From Enterobacteriaceae bacterium (lineage in GTDB: Bacteria; Pseudomonadota; Gammaproteobacteria; Enterobacterales; Enterobacteriaceae), in the NCBI GenBank assembly GCA_031261005.1, contig JAISKF010000014.1, positions 28,058 to 92,057 of the forward strand: 64,000 nt of DNA, written 5' to 3'. Below, piece after piece: positions 52,846 to 64,000 of this stretch; the stretch's first letter is position 1, and each line of letters starts with the position of its first letter. The notes under the pieces are model-generated. The model was not told the origin of the DNA and made no database searches. It was given only the letters and a program-made list of their open reading frames with translations. The translations under genes and the position numbers were made by a program.

Positions 52846-54324
52846 GTGAATGAGCATGTAGATATAAAGAGATTAGCGAAACTACGCACTATGGTGCCTG
52901 AGATGCGCCGCGTGCGGCATATTCACTTCGTCGGTATCGGCGGCGCGGGTATGGGCGGTATTGCCGAAGTTCTGGCTAACGAGGGATACCAAATCAGCGG
53001 TTCTGATTTAGCGCCGAATGCCGTCACGCAGCAGTTAAGTGAATTGGGTGCAGAAATTTATTTTAATCACCGCGCGGAAAATGTTCAGGGCGCGAGTGTT
53101 GTTGTCGTTTCTACCGCGATCCCTGCGGATAATGCGGAAGTAGTTGCTGCCCGTGAAGCGCGTATTCCGGTGATTCGCCGCGCTGAAATGTTAGCGGAAC
53201 TGATGCGTTTTCGTCACGGTATCGCTATTGCCGGTACGCACGGTAAAACGACCACAACTGCGTTAGTGACCAGTATTTATGCGGAAGCGGGTTTAGATCC
53301 AACCTTTGTTAATGGCGGTTTAGTGAAAGCCGCAGGAACACATGCGGCGTTAGGTTGCAGCCGTTACTTGATCGCGGAAGCTGATGAAAGTGATGCGTCA
53401 TTCCTGCATTTGCAGCCAATGGTGGCAATTGTTACCAACATCGAAGCCGATCACATGGATACTTATCATGGCGATTTCGGCAATTTAAAACAGACATTTA
53501 TCAACTTCTTACATAATTTACCGTTTTATGGTCGTGCGGTGATGTGTATTGATGATCCGGTTGTGCGCGAATTGATCCCGCAGGTAGGTCGTCAGGTAAT
53601 CACTTACGGTTTTAGCGATGATGCTGATGTCCGCATTAAAGATTACGTGCAAAAAGGCTCACAAGGCTTTTTTACTATTTGTCGTCAGGATAAAAACGAT
53701 CTGCAAGTGATGCTGAATGCTCCAGGTCGTCACAATGCGCTGAACTCTGCTGCTGCGGTCGCTACCGCAACGGAAGAAGGTATTGATGATGAGTCGATTG
53801 TCCGCGCGCTGGCGAATTTTCAAGGAACAGGTCGTCGTTTTGACTTCTTAGGTACATTTGAGCGTGAAGATGGCGGCGATATTATGCTGGTTGATGATTA
53901 TGGCCATCACCCAAGTGAAGTCGATGTCACAATTAAAGCGGCAAGAGCAGGCTGGGGTGATCGCCGCTTAGTGATGATTTTCCAGCCGCATCGTTATACC
54001 CGAACGCGTGATCTGTATGACGATTTCGCGAATGTGCTGTCACAAGTCGATGTGCTATTCATGCTAGATGTTTATCCCGCTGGTGAAACGCCAATTACGG
54101 GTGCTGACAGCCGTTCATTATGCCGTACTATTCGCAGTCGCGGTAAGTTAGATCCTATTTTAGTGTCAGACGTTGATACCTTGCCGGAACTGTTAGATCA
54201 AGTATTACATAGCGGCGATTTGGTTCTGACGCAAGGGGCAGGAAATATTGGTCGCGTTGCCCGCCGGTTAGCGGAATTAAAGTTACATTCCGAAAACGGG
54301 CGACATGATTCAGAAAAAAGCTGA
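52846..54324 (+). CDS. murC: UDP-N-acetylmuramate--L-alanine ligase
   Basis: This first Mur ligase adds L-alanine to UDP-MurNAc. The N-terminal domain [19 protein letters not shown], the ATP site [14 protein letters not shown] and the C-terminal [16 protein letters not shown] are conserved. It starts at GTG 52846. At 492 residues it equals E. coli (491) but has a short divergent tail [12 protein letters not shown] run of 15-base repeats follows. Confidence 0.97.
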   Translation: MNEHVDIKRLAKLRTMVPEMRRVRHIHFVGIGGAGMGGIAEVLANEGYQISGSDLAPNAVTQQLSELGAEIYFNHRAENVQGASVVVVSTAIPADNAEVVAAREARIPVIRRAEMLAELMRFRHGIAIAGTHGKTTTTALVTSIYAEAGLDPTFVNGGLVKAAGTHAALGCSRYLIAEADESDASFLHLQPMVAIVTNIEADHMDTYHGDFGNLKQTFINFLHNLPFYGRAVMCIDDPVVRELIPQVGRQVITYGFSDDADVRIKDYVQKGSQGFFTICRQDKNDLQVMLNAPGRHNALNSAAAVATATEEGIDDESIVRALANFQGTGRRFDFLGTFEREDGGDIMLVDDYGHHPSEVDVTIKAARAGWGDRRLVMIFQPHRYTRTRDLYDDFANVLSQVDVLFMLDVYPAGETPITGADSRSLCRTIRSRGKLDPILVSDVDTLPELLDQVLHSGDLVLTQGAGNIGRVARRLAELKLHSENGRHDSEKS

Positions 54325-54327
54325 ATG

Positions 54328-54387
54328 CAGCAAACATAAATACAGTAAATATAAATGCAGTAAATACCGAAGCAGTAAATACAAATA
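54328..54387 (+). repeat. Four tandem 15-bp repeats between murC and ddlB
   Basis: CAGCAAACATAAATA, CAGTAAATATAAATG, CAGTAAATACCGAAG and CAGTAAATACAAATA follow one another without gaps. They begin 4 bases after the murC stop and end at the ATG of 54388, 12 bases upstream of the true ddlB start. The period is a multiple of three, but the array lies outside any gene. Confidence 0.85.
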
Positions 54388-54399
54388 ATGAGGAAAATC

Positions 54400-55311
54400 A
54401 TGACTGAGAAAGTAGCGGTACTACTTGGCGGAACATCAGCAGAACGTGATGTATCACTGAAATCTGGCGCTGCCGTGTTAGCAGGTTTACGTGAAAGCGG
54501 TGTTGATGCCTATCCGATCGATCCGAAAGAGTATCCGGTCGCTCAGTTAAAGGCGGACGGTTTCGATAAAGTTTTCATTGCGCTGCATGGTCGCGGCGGT
54601 GAAGACGGCACGCTGCAAGGCGTATTGGAGTTTTTGGATTTACCTTATACCGGTAGCGGTGTGATGGCTTCTGCGCTGACAATGGATAAGTTTCGCACCA
54701 AATTATTGTGGCAGGGCGCGAAGCTGCCCGTCGCTGATTATGTCGCGTTAAGCATTGATCAACTGGCAACAGTAAATGTTGATGCGATTGTTAAGCAGTT
54801 AGGTTTACCGCTGATCGTTAAGCCAAGCTGTGAAGGTTCCAGCGTCGGAATGAGTAAAGTGAATGCGGCAAGTGAGCTGCTGCCAGCACTGGAAGAAGCC
54901 TTTAAACACGATACTAACGTGTTGGTGGAAAAATGGCTGAGCGGACCTGAATTTACGGTCGCGATTTTAGGTGATGAAGTTTTACCGGCAATTCGTATCC
55001 AACCGGCTGGTGTGTTCTATGATTATCAGGCGAAATATTTATCTGATGAGACAGAATACTTCTGCCCAAGCGGTTTAAGCGATGAGAAAGAGCAGCAAAT
55101 CCGCGCATTAGCATTAGCGGCATATAAAGCCGTAGGTTGCCGTGGTTGGGGGCGTGTTGACGTGATGCTGGATAGTGACGGGCAATTCTATCTGCTGGAA
55201 GTGAACACTGCGCCGGGCATGACAAATCATAGTTTAGTACCAATGGCAGCGCGTCAGAGCGGATTAAGTTTCTCGCAATTAGTTGTCAAGATTCTGGCGT
55301 TGGCTGACTGA
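54400..55311 (+). CDS. ddlB: D-alanine--D-alanine ligase
   Basis: This ATP-grasp enzyme makes D-Ala-D-Ala for MurF. It has [19 protein letters not shown] at the N-terminus, [16 protein letters not shown], then [27 protein letters not shown] 54400 (MTEKVAVLL) with AGGAAAA upstream matches E. coli; an in-frame ATG at 54388 lies at the end of the repeat array. The 303 residues are near E. coli DdlB (306). ftsQ starts one base after the stop. Confidence 0.96.
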   Translation: MTEKVAVLLGGTSAERDVSLKSGAAVLAGLRESGVDAYPIDPKEYPVAQLKADGFDKVFIALHGRGGEDGTLQGVLEFLDLPYTGSGVMASALTMDKFRTKLLWQGAKLPVADYVALSIDQLATVNVDAIVKQLGLPLIVKPSCEGSSVGMSKVNAASELLPALEEAFKHDTNVLVEKWLSGPEFTVAILGDEVLPAIRIQPAGVFYDYQAKYLSDETEYFCPSGLSDEKEQQIRALALAAYKAVGCRGWGRVDVMLDSDGQFYLLEVNTAPGMTNHSLVPMAARQSGLSFSQLVVKILALAD

Positions 55312-55312
55312 T

Positions 55313-56143
55313 ATGTCTCAGGCGGCACGGAACGTTCGGGAACCTGTCGAGAAGAAGAGTCTTGGGCGTAGTAACGGCGCACAACTGGTCGGTATCCTCT
55401 TTTTACTGATGGTGATTGGTACTATCGTTTGGGGCGGCTGGTCAGTTATCAACTGGATGAATGATGCCGAACGTTTGCCACTGTCTCGATTAGTGGTAAC
55501 GGGGGAGCGGCATATAACCACCAACGATGATATTCGGCAGGCTATTTTGTCATCGGGTGCGCCAGGTACATTTATGTCGCAAGATGTTGATGTGTTGCAA
55601 CAGCAGATTCTACATTTGACATGGATTAAGCAAGTCAGTGTGCGAAAACAATGGCCGGACGAGCTGAAGATCCACATCGTTGAATATGTACCTTATGCGC
55701 GCTGGAATGATCTCCAGTTGATTGATAAAGACGGTAACGTGTTTAGCGTTCCGGCAGACAGAGTCAGCGATAAGACGCTTCCTCTGTTATATGGTCCAGA
55801 GGGCGGTGAAAAAGAAGTTTTGGAAGGATACAACAGCATGAACCAGATGCTCAGCGCTGCGAAGTTTAATTTAAAAACAGTGGCAATGAGTGAACGGCGT
55901 TCATGGCAGTTAGTGTTAGATAATGATGTGCGTATTGAGTTAGGAAGAGAAAATAGAACCAAGCGATTAGAACGGTTTATTTTTTTATATTCTACACTGT
56001 TACAGCAAGCACCAGAGGACAAGCTAATCGCGTCGCTTGATATGCGTTACGATACTGGTGCTGCGGTAGGCTGGACTTCCGCACTTATTAATAATCAGGC
56101 AGTTTTGTCTGATTGGGTTAAACAACAGGGTCAGGCAGATTAA
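55313..56143 (+). CDS. ftsQ: Cell division protein FtsQ
   Basis: This bitopic divisome protein bridges FtsL/FtsB. A cytosolic tail and one transmembrane helix ([19 protein letters not shown]) precede the POTRA domain ([23 protein letters not shown]) and the beta domain. ATG 55313 ([12 protein letters not shown]) matches E. coli; an upstream in-frame ATG at 55283 would lie inside ddlB. The 276 residues equal E. coli. ftsA starts 2 bases after. Confidence 0.95.
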   Translation: MSQAARNVREPVEKKSLGRSNGAQLVGILFLLMVIGTIVWGGWSVINWMNDAERLPLSRLVVTGERHITTNDDIRQAILSSGAPGTFMSQDVDVLQQQILHLTWIKQVSVRKQWPDELKIHIVEYVPYARWNDLQLIDKDGNVFSVPADRVSDKTLPLLYGPEGGEKEVLEGYNSMNQMLSAAKFNLKTVAMSERRSWQLVLDNDVRIELGRENRTKRLERFIFLYSTLLQQAPEDKLIASLDMRYDTGAAVGWTSALINNQAVLSDWVKQQGQAD

Positions 56144-56145
56144 TA

Positions 56146-57402
56146 ATGATCAAATCGACAGACAGAAAACTGGTAGTAGGACTGGAAATTGGAACAGCAA
56201 AAGTTGCTGCGCTGGTTGGTGAGGTACTGCCTGACGGTATGGTTAATATTATTGGTGTAGGCAGTTGCCCGTCGCGCGGCATGGATAAAGGCGGCGTTAA
56301 CGATTTAGAGTCAGTAGTGAAGTCGGTTCGTCGGGCGATTGATCAGGCTGAATTAATGGCGGATTGCCAAATCGCTTCCGTCTATTTAGCGCTTTCTGGC
56401 AAGCATATAAGCTGTCAAAATGAGATCGGTATTGTACCTATCTCAGAAGAAGAAGTGACGCAGGATGACGTTGAAAGCGTCGTGCATACGGCGAAATCAG
56501 TGAAAATTCGTGAAGAACACCGCATTTTGCATGTGATCCCGCAAGAATATGCTATTGATTATCAGGAAGGTATCAAAAATCCGGTCGGGCTTTCCGGTGT
56601 GAGAATGCAGGCGAAAGTTCATCTGATTACCTGCCACAATGATATGGCAAAAAATATTGTCAAAGCGGTTGAACGCTGTAGTTTAAAAGTGGATCAGCTG
56701 ATTTTTGCTGGTTTAGCGTCCAGTTATGCCGTATTGACGGAAGATGAACGTGAGTTAGGTGTCTGCGTTATTGATGTTGGCGGCGGTACAATGGACATCG
56801 CTATTTATACCGGTGGTGCGCTGCGTCACACTAAGGTGATTCCTTATGCTGGTAATGTAGTAACTAGCGATATTGCTTACGCTTTTGGTACACCGCCGAC
56901 TGATGCAGAGTCGATAAAAGTACGTTATGGCTGTGCATCAGGTGAGATTGTTAGTAAAGACGAAAATATTGAAGTACCCAGCGTGGGCGGTCGTCCGCCG
57001 CGCAGTTTACAACGACAGACTTTAGCTGATGTGATTGAGCCTCGTTATACCGAGTTACTTAATCTGGTTAATGATGAGATTTTGCAAGTACAGGAACAGT
57101 TACGTCAGCAAGGAATCAAACATCATTTAGCTGCTGGAATTGTGTTAACGGGAGGCGCAGCCCAGATTCAAGGTCTGACAGAGTGCGCTCAGCGAGTGTT
57201 TCATACTGATGTGCGTATTGGGCAGCCTCTTAATATCACAGGATTAACGGATTACGCGCAAAAGCCATATTATTCAACGGCAGTCGGCTTGCTGCATTAT
57301 GGCAAAGAATCGCATTTAAGAGGCGAATCTGAAGTAGAAAAAAGGACATCTATGCGTAGCTGGGCACAACGTTTTAATGGCTGGTTACGCAAAGAATTTT
57401 AA
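56146..57402 (+). CDS. ftsA: Cell division protein FtsA
   Basis: This actin-like ATPase tethers FtsZ to the membrane. Phosphate-binding loops LVVGLEIGTAKVAALVGEV and CVIDVGGGTMDIAIY are seen, with GIVLTGGAAQIQGL. The C-terminal amphipathic helix RSWAQRFNGWLRKEF is the membrane anchor. At 418 residues it is near E. coli (420). Confidence 0.97.
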   Translation: MIKSTDRKLVVGLEIGTAKVAALVGEVLPDGMVNIIGVGSCPSRGMDKGGVNDLESVVKSVRRAIDQAELMADCQIASVYLALSGKHISCQNEIGIVPISEEEVTQDDVESVVHTAKSVKIREEHRILHVIPQEYAIDYQEGIKNPVGLSGVRMQAKVHLITCHNDMAKNIVKAVERCSLKVDQLIFAGLASSYAVLTEDERELGVCVIDVGGGTMDIAIYTGGALRHTKVIPYAGNVVTSDIAYAFGTPPTDAESIKVRYGCASGEIVSKDENIEVPSVGGRPPRSLQRQTLADVIEPRYTELLNLVNDEILQVQEQLRQQGIKHHLAAGIVLTGGAAQIQGLTECAQRVFHTDVRIGQPLNITGLTDYAQKPYYSTAVGLLHYGKESHLRGESEVEKRTSMRSWAQRFNGWLRKEF

Positions 57403-57477
57403 AATCTTTAATTAGTAGCGCAATTAACGCATTTTAAGCGATAATTCATTCAGTAAGAGTTAAAGCGGAGAGAGATT

Positions 57478-59669
<2,192 letters not shown>

Positions 59670-59685
59670 TTCTTAATTAGAGATA

Positions 59686-59827
59686 TATCCCAAAATAATT
59701 TAAGTTGCATTGAGGCGGCAAGTGAGTAAGTCCCGATGAGCTTAGTAAACTAAGTGATTCGGGTGAGCGAACGCAGCCAACTGTTTATTAATAAGAACAA
59801 GATGCAGCTTGAAGTATGACGGGTATA
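59686..59827 (+). repeat. ERIC element (copy C)
   Basis: It runs from TATCCCAAAATAATTTAAGT to TGACGGGTATA and contains GGCGGCAAGTGAGTAAGTCC and GGGTGAGCGAACGCAGCCAAC. At about 142 bp it is longer than copy A because of a short insertion (TTTATTAATAAGAACAAG) in the right half. It lies between lpxC and the convergent DUF721 gene. Confidence 0.8.
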
Positions 59828-59830
59828 AGC

Positions 59831-60349
59831 CTATTTCTTATTACGGCTCGTTGTGCTGGTAACTCTCTCTCCTGCCAGCGCTGCGAGTCGTTCTAGTTTT
59901 TCTCTTAGTTTTCCTGAACTTCTTTCTGCTAATTCTTTTATTCTTTGAGCGCTTTGTTCACTAAGCTGACGTACTGGCATCTCCTCGTTTTGGTGAGCCG
60001 CGGTATAACGATGGACTAAATCTTCAGCAGTCTGACCATTTGTGCTTAACTTAGGATTAATCTTTATGTTGATTGAGACTAAAGATGGTAATATTTCACT
60101 CCTGAGCGTACTCAACAGCATTTGTTGCTCATAACGTAAGCGAGTCAGCCAACTGGCATTTGCCACCTCAAGGACTAAAATCCCCTGACGATAGTTGGCA
60201 ACACGGCAAAGTCCGTGCATTTGCTTCGGCAACAGGGCTTTAACCGCCTTATTAAGTTTGATCAATGCTATTGCTCGTTGTTGAATATCACGCAATAAAT
60301 TTGCATCATCGAATAGCGTATCTAATAATAACGGGCGACTATCGCGCAT
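59831..60349 (-). CDS. DUF721 (DciA-like) protein
   Basis: This 172-residue protein has the DUF721 domain in its first two thirds (LIKLNKAVKALLPKQMHG ... GILVLEVANASWLTRLRYEQ). The tail is a charged helix. DUF721 proteins include DciA, which loads the replicative helicase in bacteria lacking DnaC. Enterobacterales carry a DUF721 gene beside secM in several genera, but its role there is not settled to my knowledge. I use ATG 60349 (MRDSRPLLLD) with GGA upstream; ATG 60358 adds three residues. It is divergent from secM with only 36 bases between starts. Confidence 0.8.
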   Translation of the reverse strand: MRDSRPLLLDTLFDDANLLRDIQQRAIALIKLNKAVKALLPKQMHGLCRVANYRQGILVLEVANASWLTRLRYEQQMLLSTLRSEILPSLVSINIKINPKLSTNGQTAEDLVHRYTAAHQNEEMPVRQLSEQSAQRIKELAERSSGKLREKLERLAALAGERVTSTTSRNKK

Positions 60350-60385
60350 AAATAACATTCCGACAGGTAAAATAGTTAGTTGATA

Positions 60386-60904
60386 ATGGGCATTTTAAAT
60401 CGTTGGCGACAATTTGGCAGACGTTATTTTTGGTCGCACCTCTTACTTGGGGTTGTGGCTGCGAGTATTGGCGCGCCCGTAAATCTCAACGGATTACCGC
60501 AACAAGTCTCCTTATCCACAACGTTTACTAACGTTGATCAAAACAATTCGGCAGTTCCCGGTGTTGGGCAGCTCGTTTTATCCGGCGAAACTAATAGCCG
60601 ACCACTGCAAAATCTCAATACATGGCAACAATTTGCCATACGCAATTATCTTACTCGTTTAGCGGTTTCACAGGATCAAAATGAAGCTACGCCTGAACTG
60701 GCAAAAGCTAACGATAATGAGAAATCCACCCTCAGCCATCACGCGCTGCTAGACTCTCTCTCGATACAGGCGTCTGTAACGGTGAAACCTCCGTTTACAG
60801 TAGCACGTCTGGTAGTAATTAATTCTGTTTTTACACTTCATTCTGTTCGATCATGGTTATCCAGTGTACAAGGTATTCGCGCTGGTCCCTCACTCTCCGC
60901 ATAA
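60386..60904 (+). CDS. secM: SecA translation-arrest regulator SecM
   Basis: This exported arrest peptide monitors Sec activity; stalling near its end exposes the secA ribosome-binding site. ATG 60386 gives MGILNRWRQFGRRYFWSHLL, the SecM N-terminus, and a signal sequence ending near GAPVNLNG. The arrest motif occurs at the C-terminus: W157, then Q162-GIRAGP (163-168) and four more residues. The E. coli F150 position is H152 here and I156 is L158. At 172 residues it is near E. coli (170). secA follows after 121 bases. Confidence 0.93.
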   Translation: MGILNRWRQFGRRYFWSHLLLGVVAASIGAPVNLNGLPQQVSLSTTFTNVDQNNSAVPGVGQLVLSGETNSRPLQNLNTWQQFAIRNYLTRLAVSQDQNEATPELAKANDNEKSTLSHHALLDSLSIQASVTVKPPFTVARLVVINSVFTLHSVRSWLSSVQGIRAGPSLSA

Positions 60905-61025
60905 CTTCGGCTTTTTCCTCGTGATTAATGGCTTTTATTGCTATTAGCGGGTGATGAAGTTTCTTGTATTTTTTCTTTAAATTCCTGCTGCTGATTAAGC
61001 AGTGCATAAAGAGATATTTGGACGT

Positions 61026-63740
61026 ATGTTAACTAAATTAATGACAAAAATTTTCGGTAGCCGTAATGACCGAACGCTGCGCCGTATGCGTAAAAGTGTA
61101 GAAGAGATCAACCGCCGTGAGCCGGAATATGAAGCGTTATCTGACGAGCAGTTAAAAGAAAAAACTGCCGCGTTTCGTGCACGTTTAGAGAAAGGCGAAT
61201 CTTTAGAATCGCTGTTACCGGAAGCCTTTGCGGTCGTGCGTGAAGCCAGTAAACGCGTATTCGGTATGCGTCACTTCGACGTGCAGATGATCGGCGGCAT
61301 GGTACTCAATAATCGCTGTATCGCTGAAATGCGTACTGGTGAAGGTAAAACCTTAACCGCAACGCTGCCTGCTTATTTGAATGCGCTGTCTGGTCGCGGT
61401 GTACACATTGTTACCGTGAATGATTATCTGGCGCGACGCGACGCGGAGAATAACCGTCCGCTGTTTGAGTTTCTTGGTTTAACGGTTGGTATTAACCTAC
61501 CTGGAATGCCGCCTCCGGCGAAACGCGAAGCCTACGCTGCCGATATTACTTACGGTACGAATAACGAATTTGGTTTCGATTATCTGCGTGACAACATGGC
61601 ATTTAGTCCGGAAGAACGCGTACAGCGTAAACTGAATTATGCGCTGGTCGATGAAGTGGACTCCATCTTAATCGATGAAGCGCGTACACCGCTGATTATT
61701 TCTGGTCCGGCGGAAGATAGCTCTGAGCTGTATAAAAAAGTCGATAAGATTATTCCTAAACTGCTGCGTCAGGAAAAAGAGGACTCCGACACCTTTGAGG
61801 GTGAGGGGCACTTCTCCGTTGATGAAAAAAGCCGTCAGGTTAACTTAACGGAACGCGGTTTGGTTCTGATTGAAAAATTACTGATGGAAGCAGGCATGAT
61901 GACCGATGGTGAATCACTTTATTCACCGACGAATATCGTGCTGATGCACCACATCACCGCTGCATTACGCGCACACGCTCTGTTTACCCGCGATGTTGAT
62001 TACATCGTGAAAGAGGGTGAAGTTATCATCGTTGATGAACACACTGGTCGTACAATGGAAGGTCGCCGCTGGTCTGATGGCTTACATCAGGCGGTTGAAG
62101 CGAAAGAGGGCGTGGAGATCCAGAATGAAAACCAAACTCTGGCTTCCATCACTTTCCAGAACTATTTCCGTCTGTATGAAAAACTGGCAGGTATGACCGG
62201 TACTGCGGACACCGAAGCATTTGAATTCCGCCAGATTTATCGCTTAGATACCATCGTTGTACCAACTAACCGTCCGATGATTCGTGATGATATGTCTGAT
62301 TTAGTCTATATGACTGAAGCAGAGAAGATCGATGCCATCATTGATGACATTAAAGAGCGCAGCGCAAAAGGTCAGCCGATTCTGGTGGGTACAATTTCCA
62401 TCGAAAAATCAGAAGTGGTTTCTAATGAGCTGAAAAAAGCAGGCATCGCGCATCAGGTATTGAATGCTAAATTCCACCAGAAAGAAGCTGAAATTGTTGC
62501 CAACGCCGGTCAGGAGGGCGCAGTAACGATTGCTACAAACATGGCTGGTCGTGGTACGGATATTGTGCTGGGCGGTAGCTGGCAGAGCGAACTCGCTGCG
62601 CTGGAAGATCCAACTGAAGAACAAATTCAGGCAATCAAAGCAGCATGGCAAGAACGCCATGATCGCGTGCTGGCGGCTGGCGGTTTACACATTATCGGTA
62701 CTGAACGTCATGAATCGCGCCGTATTGATAACCAGTTACGCGGTCGTTCTGGTCGTCAGGGCGATCCGGGTTCATCGCGTTTCTACCTGTCAATGGAAGA
62801 TGCCCTGATGCGTATCTTCGCTTCTGATCGCGTAGCAGGCATGATGCGTAAACTTGGTATGAAACCAGGTGAAGCTATCGAGCACCCTTGGGTAAGTAAA
62901 GCGATCGCTAATGCCCAGCGTAAAGTCGAAAGCCGTAACTTTGATATTCGTAAGCAATTATTGGAATTTGATGACGTCGCTAACGATCAGCGCCGTGCGA
63001 TTTACGCGCAACGTAATGAATTGCTGGATATTAGTGACATCAGTGAAACTATCGATAGTATCCGTCAGGACGTATTCAGCACGGTCATTGATAACTACAT
63101 TCCGCCGCAATCGCTGGAAGAAATGTGGGACGTACCAGGACTGGAAGCGCGCCTGAAAAATGATTTCGACCTCGACTTGCCTGTTGCTCAATGGCTGGAT
63201 ACCGAACACGATCTGCATGAAGAAACATTGCGCGATCGCATTCTCGAAGAAGCCATCAAAGTTTATCATCAAAAAGAAGACGTTGTTGGTGATGAAATGA
63301 TGCGTCACTTTGAGAAAGGCGTCATGCTGCAAACGCTGGATACCATGTGGAAAGAGCATCTGGCAGCGATGGATTATCTGCGTCAAGGTATCCATTTGCG
63401 CGGCTACGCACAGAAAGATCCTAAGCAAGAGTACAAGCGTGAATCTTTCTCCATGTTTGCCAGCATGTTAGAAGCACTGAAATATGAAGTGATCAGCGTA
63501 CTGAGCAAAGTTCAGGTACGTATGCCGGAAGAAGTTGAAGCCGTTGAACAGCAACGCCGTGAAGAAGCAGAGCGTTTAGCACGTCAGCAGCAACTTAGCC
63601 ATCAGGAAGAAAACGCGCTGGCAGAAGAATCAGAGGGCAATCAACCTATGATCCGCGAAGAGCGCAAAATCGGCAGAAACGACCCCTGCCCATGCGGTTC
63701 AGGTAAGAAATACAAACAATGTCACGGACGCCTGCAATAA
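61026..63740 (+). CDS. secA: Preprotein translocase ATPase SecA
   Basis: This motor drives proteins through SecYEG. Walker A is GEGKT at 105-109, motif II lies in [20 protein letters not shown], and the second nucleotide domain has [12 protein letters not shown] and [16 protein letters not shown]. The C-terminal zinc finger is [17 protein letters not shown] 61026 ([21 protein letters not shown]) matches E. coli; an in-frame ATG 8 codons upstream is not used in the family. At 904 residues it equals E. coli (901). mutT, the usual next gene, is replaced in this window by an IS. Confidence 0.98.
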   Translation: MLTKLMTKIFGSRNDRTLRRMRKSVEEINRREPEYEALSDEQLKEKTAAFRARLEKGESLESLLPEAFAVVREASKRVFGMRHFDVQMIGGMVLNNRCIAEMRTGEGKTLTATLPAYLNALSGRGVHIVTVNDYLARRDAENNRPLFEFLGLTVGINLPGMPPPAKREAYAADITYGTNNEFGFDYLRDNMAFSPEERVQRKLNYALVDEVDSILIDEARTPLIISGPAEDSSELYKKVDKIIPKLLRQEKEDSDTFEGEGHFSVDEKSRQVNLTERGLVLIEKLLMEAGMMTDGESLYSPTNIVLMHHITAALRAHALFTRDVDYIVKEGEVIIVDEHTGRTMEGRRWSDGLHQAVEAKEGVEIQNENQTLASITFQNYFRLYEKLAGMTGTADTEAFEFRQIYRLDTIVVPTNRPMIRDDMSDLVYMTEAEKIDAIIDDIKERSAKGQPILVGTISIEKSEVVSNELKKAGIAHQVLNAKFHQKEAEIVANAGQEGAVTIATNMAGRGTDIVLGGSWQSELAALEDPTEEQIQAIKAAWQERHDRVLAAGGLHIIGTERHESRRIDNQLRGRSGRQGDPGSSRFYLSMEDALMRIFASDRVAGMMRKLGMKPGEAIEHPWVSKAIANAQRKVESRNFDIRKQLLEFDDVANDQRRAIYAQRNELLDISDISETIDSIRQDVFSTVIDNYIPPQSLEEMWDVPGLEARLKNDFDLDLPVAQWLDTEHDLHEETLRDRILEEAIKVYHQKEDVVGDEMMRHFEKGVMLQTLDTMWKEHLAAMDYLRQGIHLRGYAQKDPKQEYKRESFSMFASMLEALKYEVISVLSKVQVRMPEEVEAVEQQRREEAERLARQQQLSHQEENALAEESEGNQPMIREERKIGRNDPCPCGSGKKYKQCHGRLQ

Positions 63741-63768
63741 CAGTTAACGCAGAAGTGATTAATGAGAT

Positions 63769-63796
63769 GAGAGCGCCAAATGGCGCTCTCTTTTTG
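63769..63796 (+). terminator. Terminator after secA
   Basis: There is a perfect 10-bp stem (GAGAGCGCCA / TGGCGCTCTC) with an AA loop, followed by TTTTTG. Confidence 0.85.
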
Positions 63797-64000
63797 TTGT
63801 CATTCTTAAACCACCTCCTATGGAGGTGGTGATCGTTCTTGTGGGGCTTTGCCCGTAAGATGCCCATGCTAAATACTACTTAGGTTTGTTACCAGCAAAT
63901 CAAAGGAGTAAATAGCATGAGCAGATATGAATCCGCTTCACACGTATTCTATCGTTGTCAGTATCACCTCGTCTGGACGCCAAAGTACAGATTCAAGATC
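63797..64000 (+). mobile_element. IS200/IS605-type element, left end (cut by window edge)
   Basis: A perfect 9-bp hairpin (ACCACCTCC / GGAGGTGGT, 63810-63830) lies 86 bases before a transposase start. Such a subterminal hairpin is what TnpA of this family recognises. Left boundary is not exact; it must fall between the secA terminator and the hairpin. The right end is outside. Confidence 0.75.
63917..64000 (+). CDS. tnpA: IS200-like transposase TnpA, N-terminal 28 residues
   Basis: This single-strand HUH transposase starts MSRYESASHVFYRCQYHLVW and continues TPKYRFKI to the window edge. The pattern CxYHLVWxPKYR is the family's conserved first strand. AAAGGAG lies 9 bases upstream. The HUH pair and catalytic tyrosine lie beyond the window, so intactness cannot be judged. 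Confidence 0.85.
   Translation, partial: MSRYESASHVFYRCQYHLVWTPKYRFKI

Noticed and set aside
54328..54387. Short CRISPR array
   Set aside because: The 15-bp units are contiguous with no spacers, and no cas gene is near.

Overview
The window is chromosomal DNA from an Enterobacterales bacterium of moderate GC content. Most proteins are visibly close to their E. coli counterparts (RlmN, IspG, HisS, GuaA, Cra, the whole mra/fts/mur cluster, SecM-SecA). MurE has the DNPR motif of the meso-diaminopimelate enzymes, and ERIC elements lie between genes. I cannot name the genus. The AT-rich spacers, the MITE-like repeats and the DUF721 gene beside secM suggest a lineage outside the Escherichia/Salmonella group.

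Layout. (1) 1-18.8 kb: pbpC (3' end)-ndk-rlmN-pilW-like-rodZ-ispG-hisS-yfgM-bamB-der, then a CPA2 antiporter, xseA, and divergent guaB-guaA. This is the 56-min block of E. coli. (2) 18.8-20 kb: an AT-rich junction with one lone gene of the Abi-alpha/DUF4393 family. (3) 20-26.5 kb: rluA, rapA and SOS-controlled polB, which belong to the 1-min region of E. coli, so the junction is a synteny breakpoint. (4) 26.5-31.2 kb: an AT-rich accessory stretch with an antitoxin remnant, a three-gene cassette (a short protein resembling the N-terminus of an asparagine-oxygenase-type enzyme, a DHA2-like exporter, an ATP-grasp ligase), a second possible gene remnant, and the periplasmic yqjC-like gene. (5) 31.4-39.8 kb: thiBPQ and leuLABCD with a complete attenuator. 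(6) 40.1-63.7 kb: cra, then the division and cell-wall cluster mraZ-rsmH-ftsL-ftsI-murE-murF-mraY-murD-ftsW-murG-murC-ddlB-ftsQ-ftsA-ftsZ-lpxC, a DUF721 gene, secM and secA. (7) 63.8 kb to the end: the left end of an IS200/IS605-type element.

How the genes work together. The dcw cluster supplies peptidoglycan precursors (MurC-G, MraY, Ddl) and the septal machine (FtsL, I, W, Q, A, Z). LpxC starts lipid A synthesis, and SecM tunes SecA by translational arrest. RodZ, BamB, YfgM and PbpC also belong to the envelope. guaBA makes GMP; leuABCD makes leucine; thiBPQ imports thiamine.

The most unusual feature is a family of about 90-200 bp intergenic repeats, eight copies plus one fragment. They have inverted termini (AACCTGA...GATAAG) and two GC-rich palindromes whose arms change together between copies. 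Several copies abut stop codons, one lies inside the leu operon, one is the last sequence before ndk, and one takes up most of the thiB upstream region. The best candidates for undescribed biology are this repeat family, the oxygenase-like/MFS/ATP-grasp cassette, and the lone Abi-alpha gene at the breakpoint.
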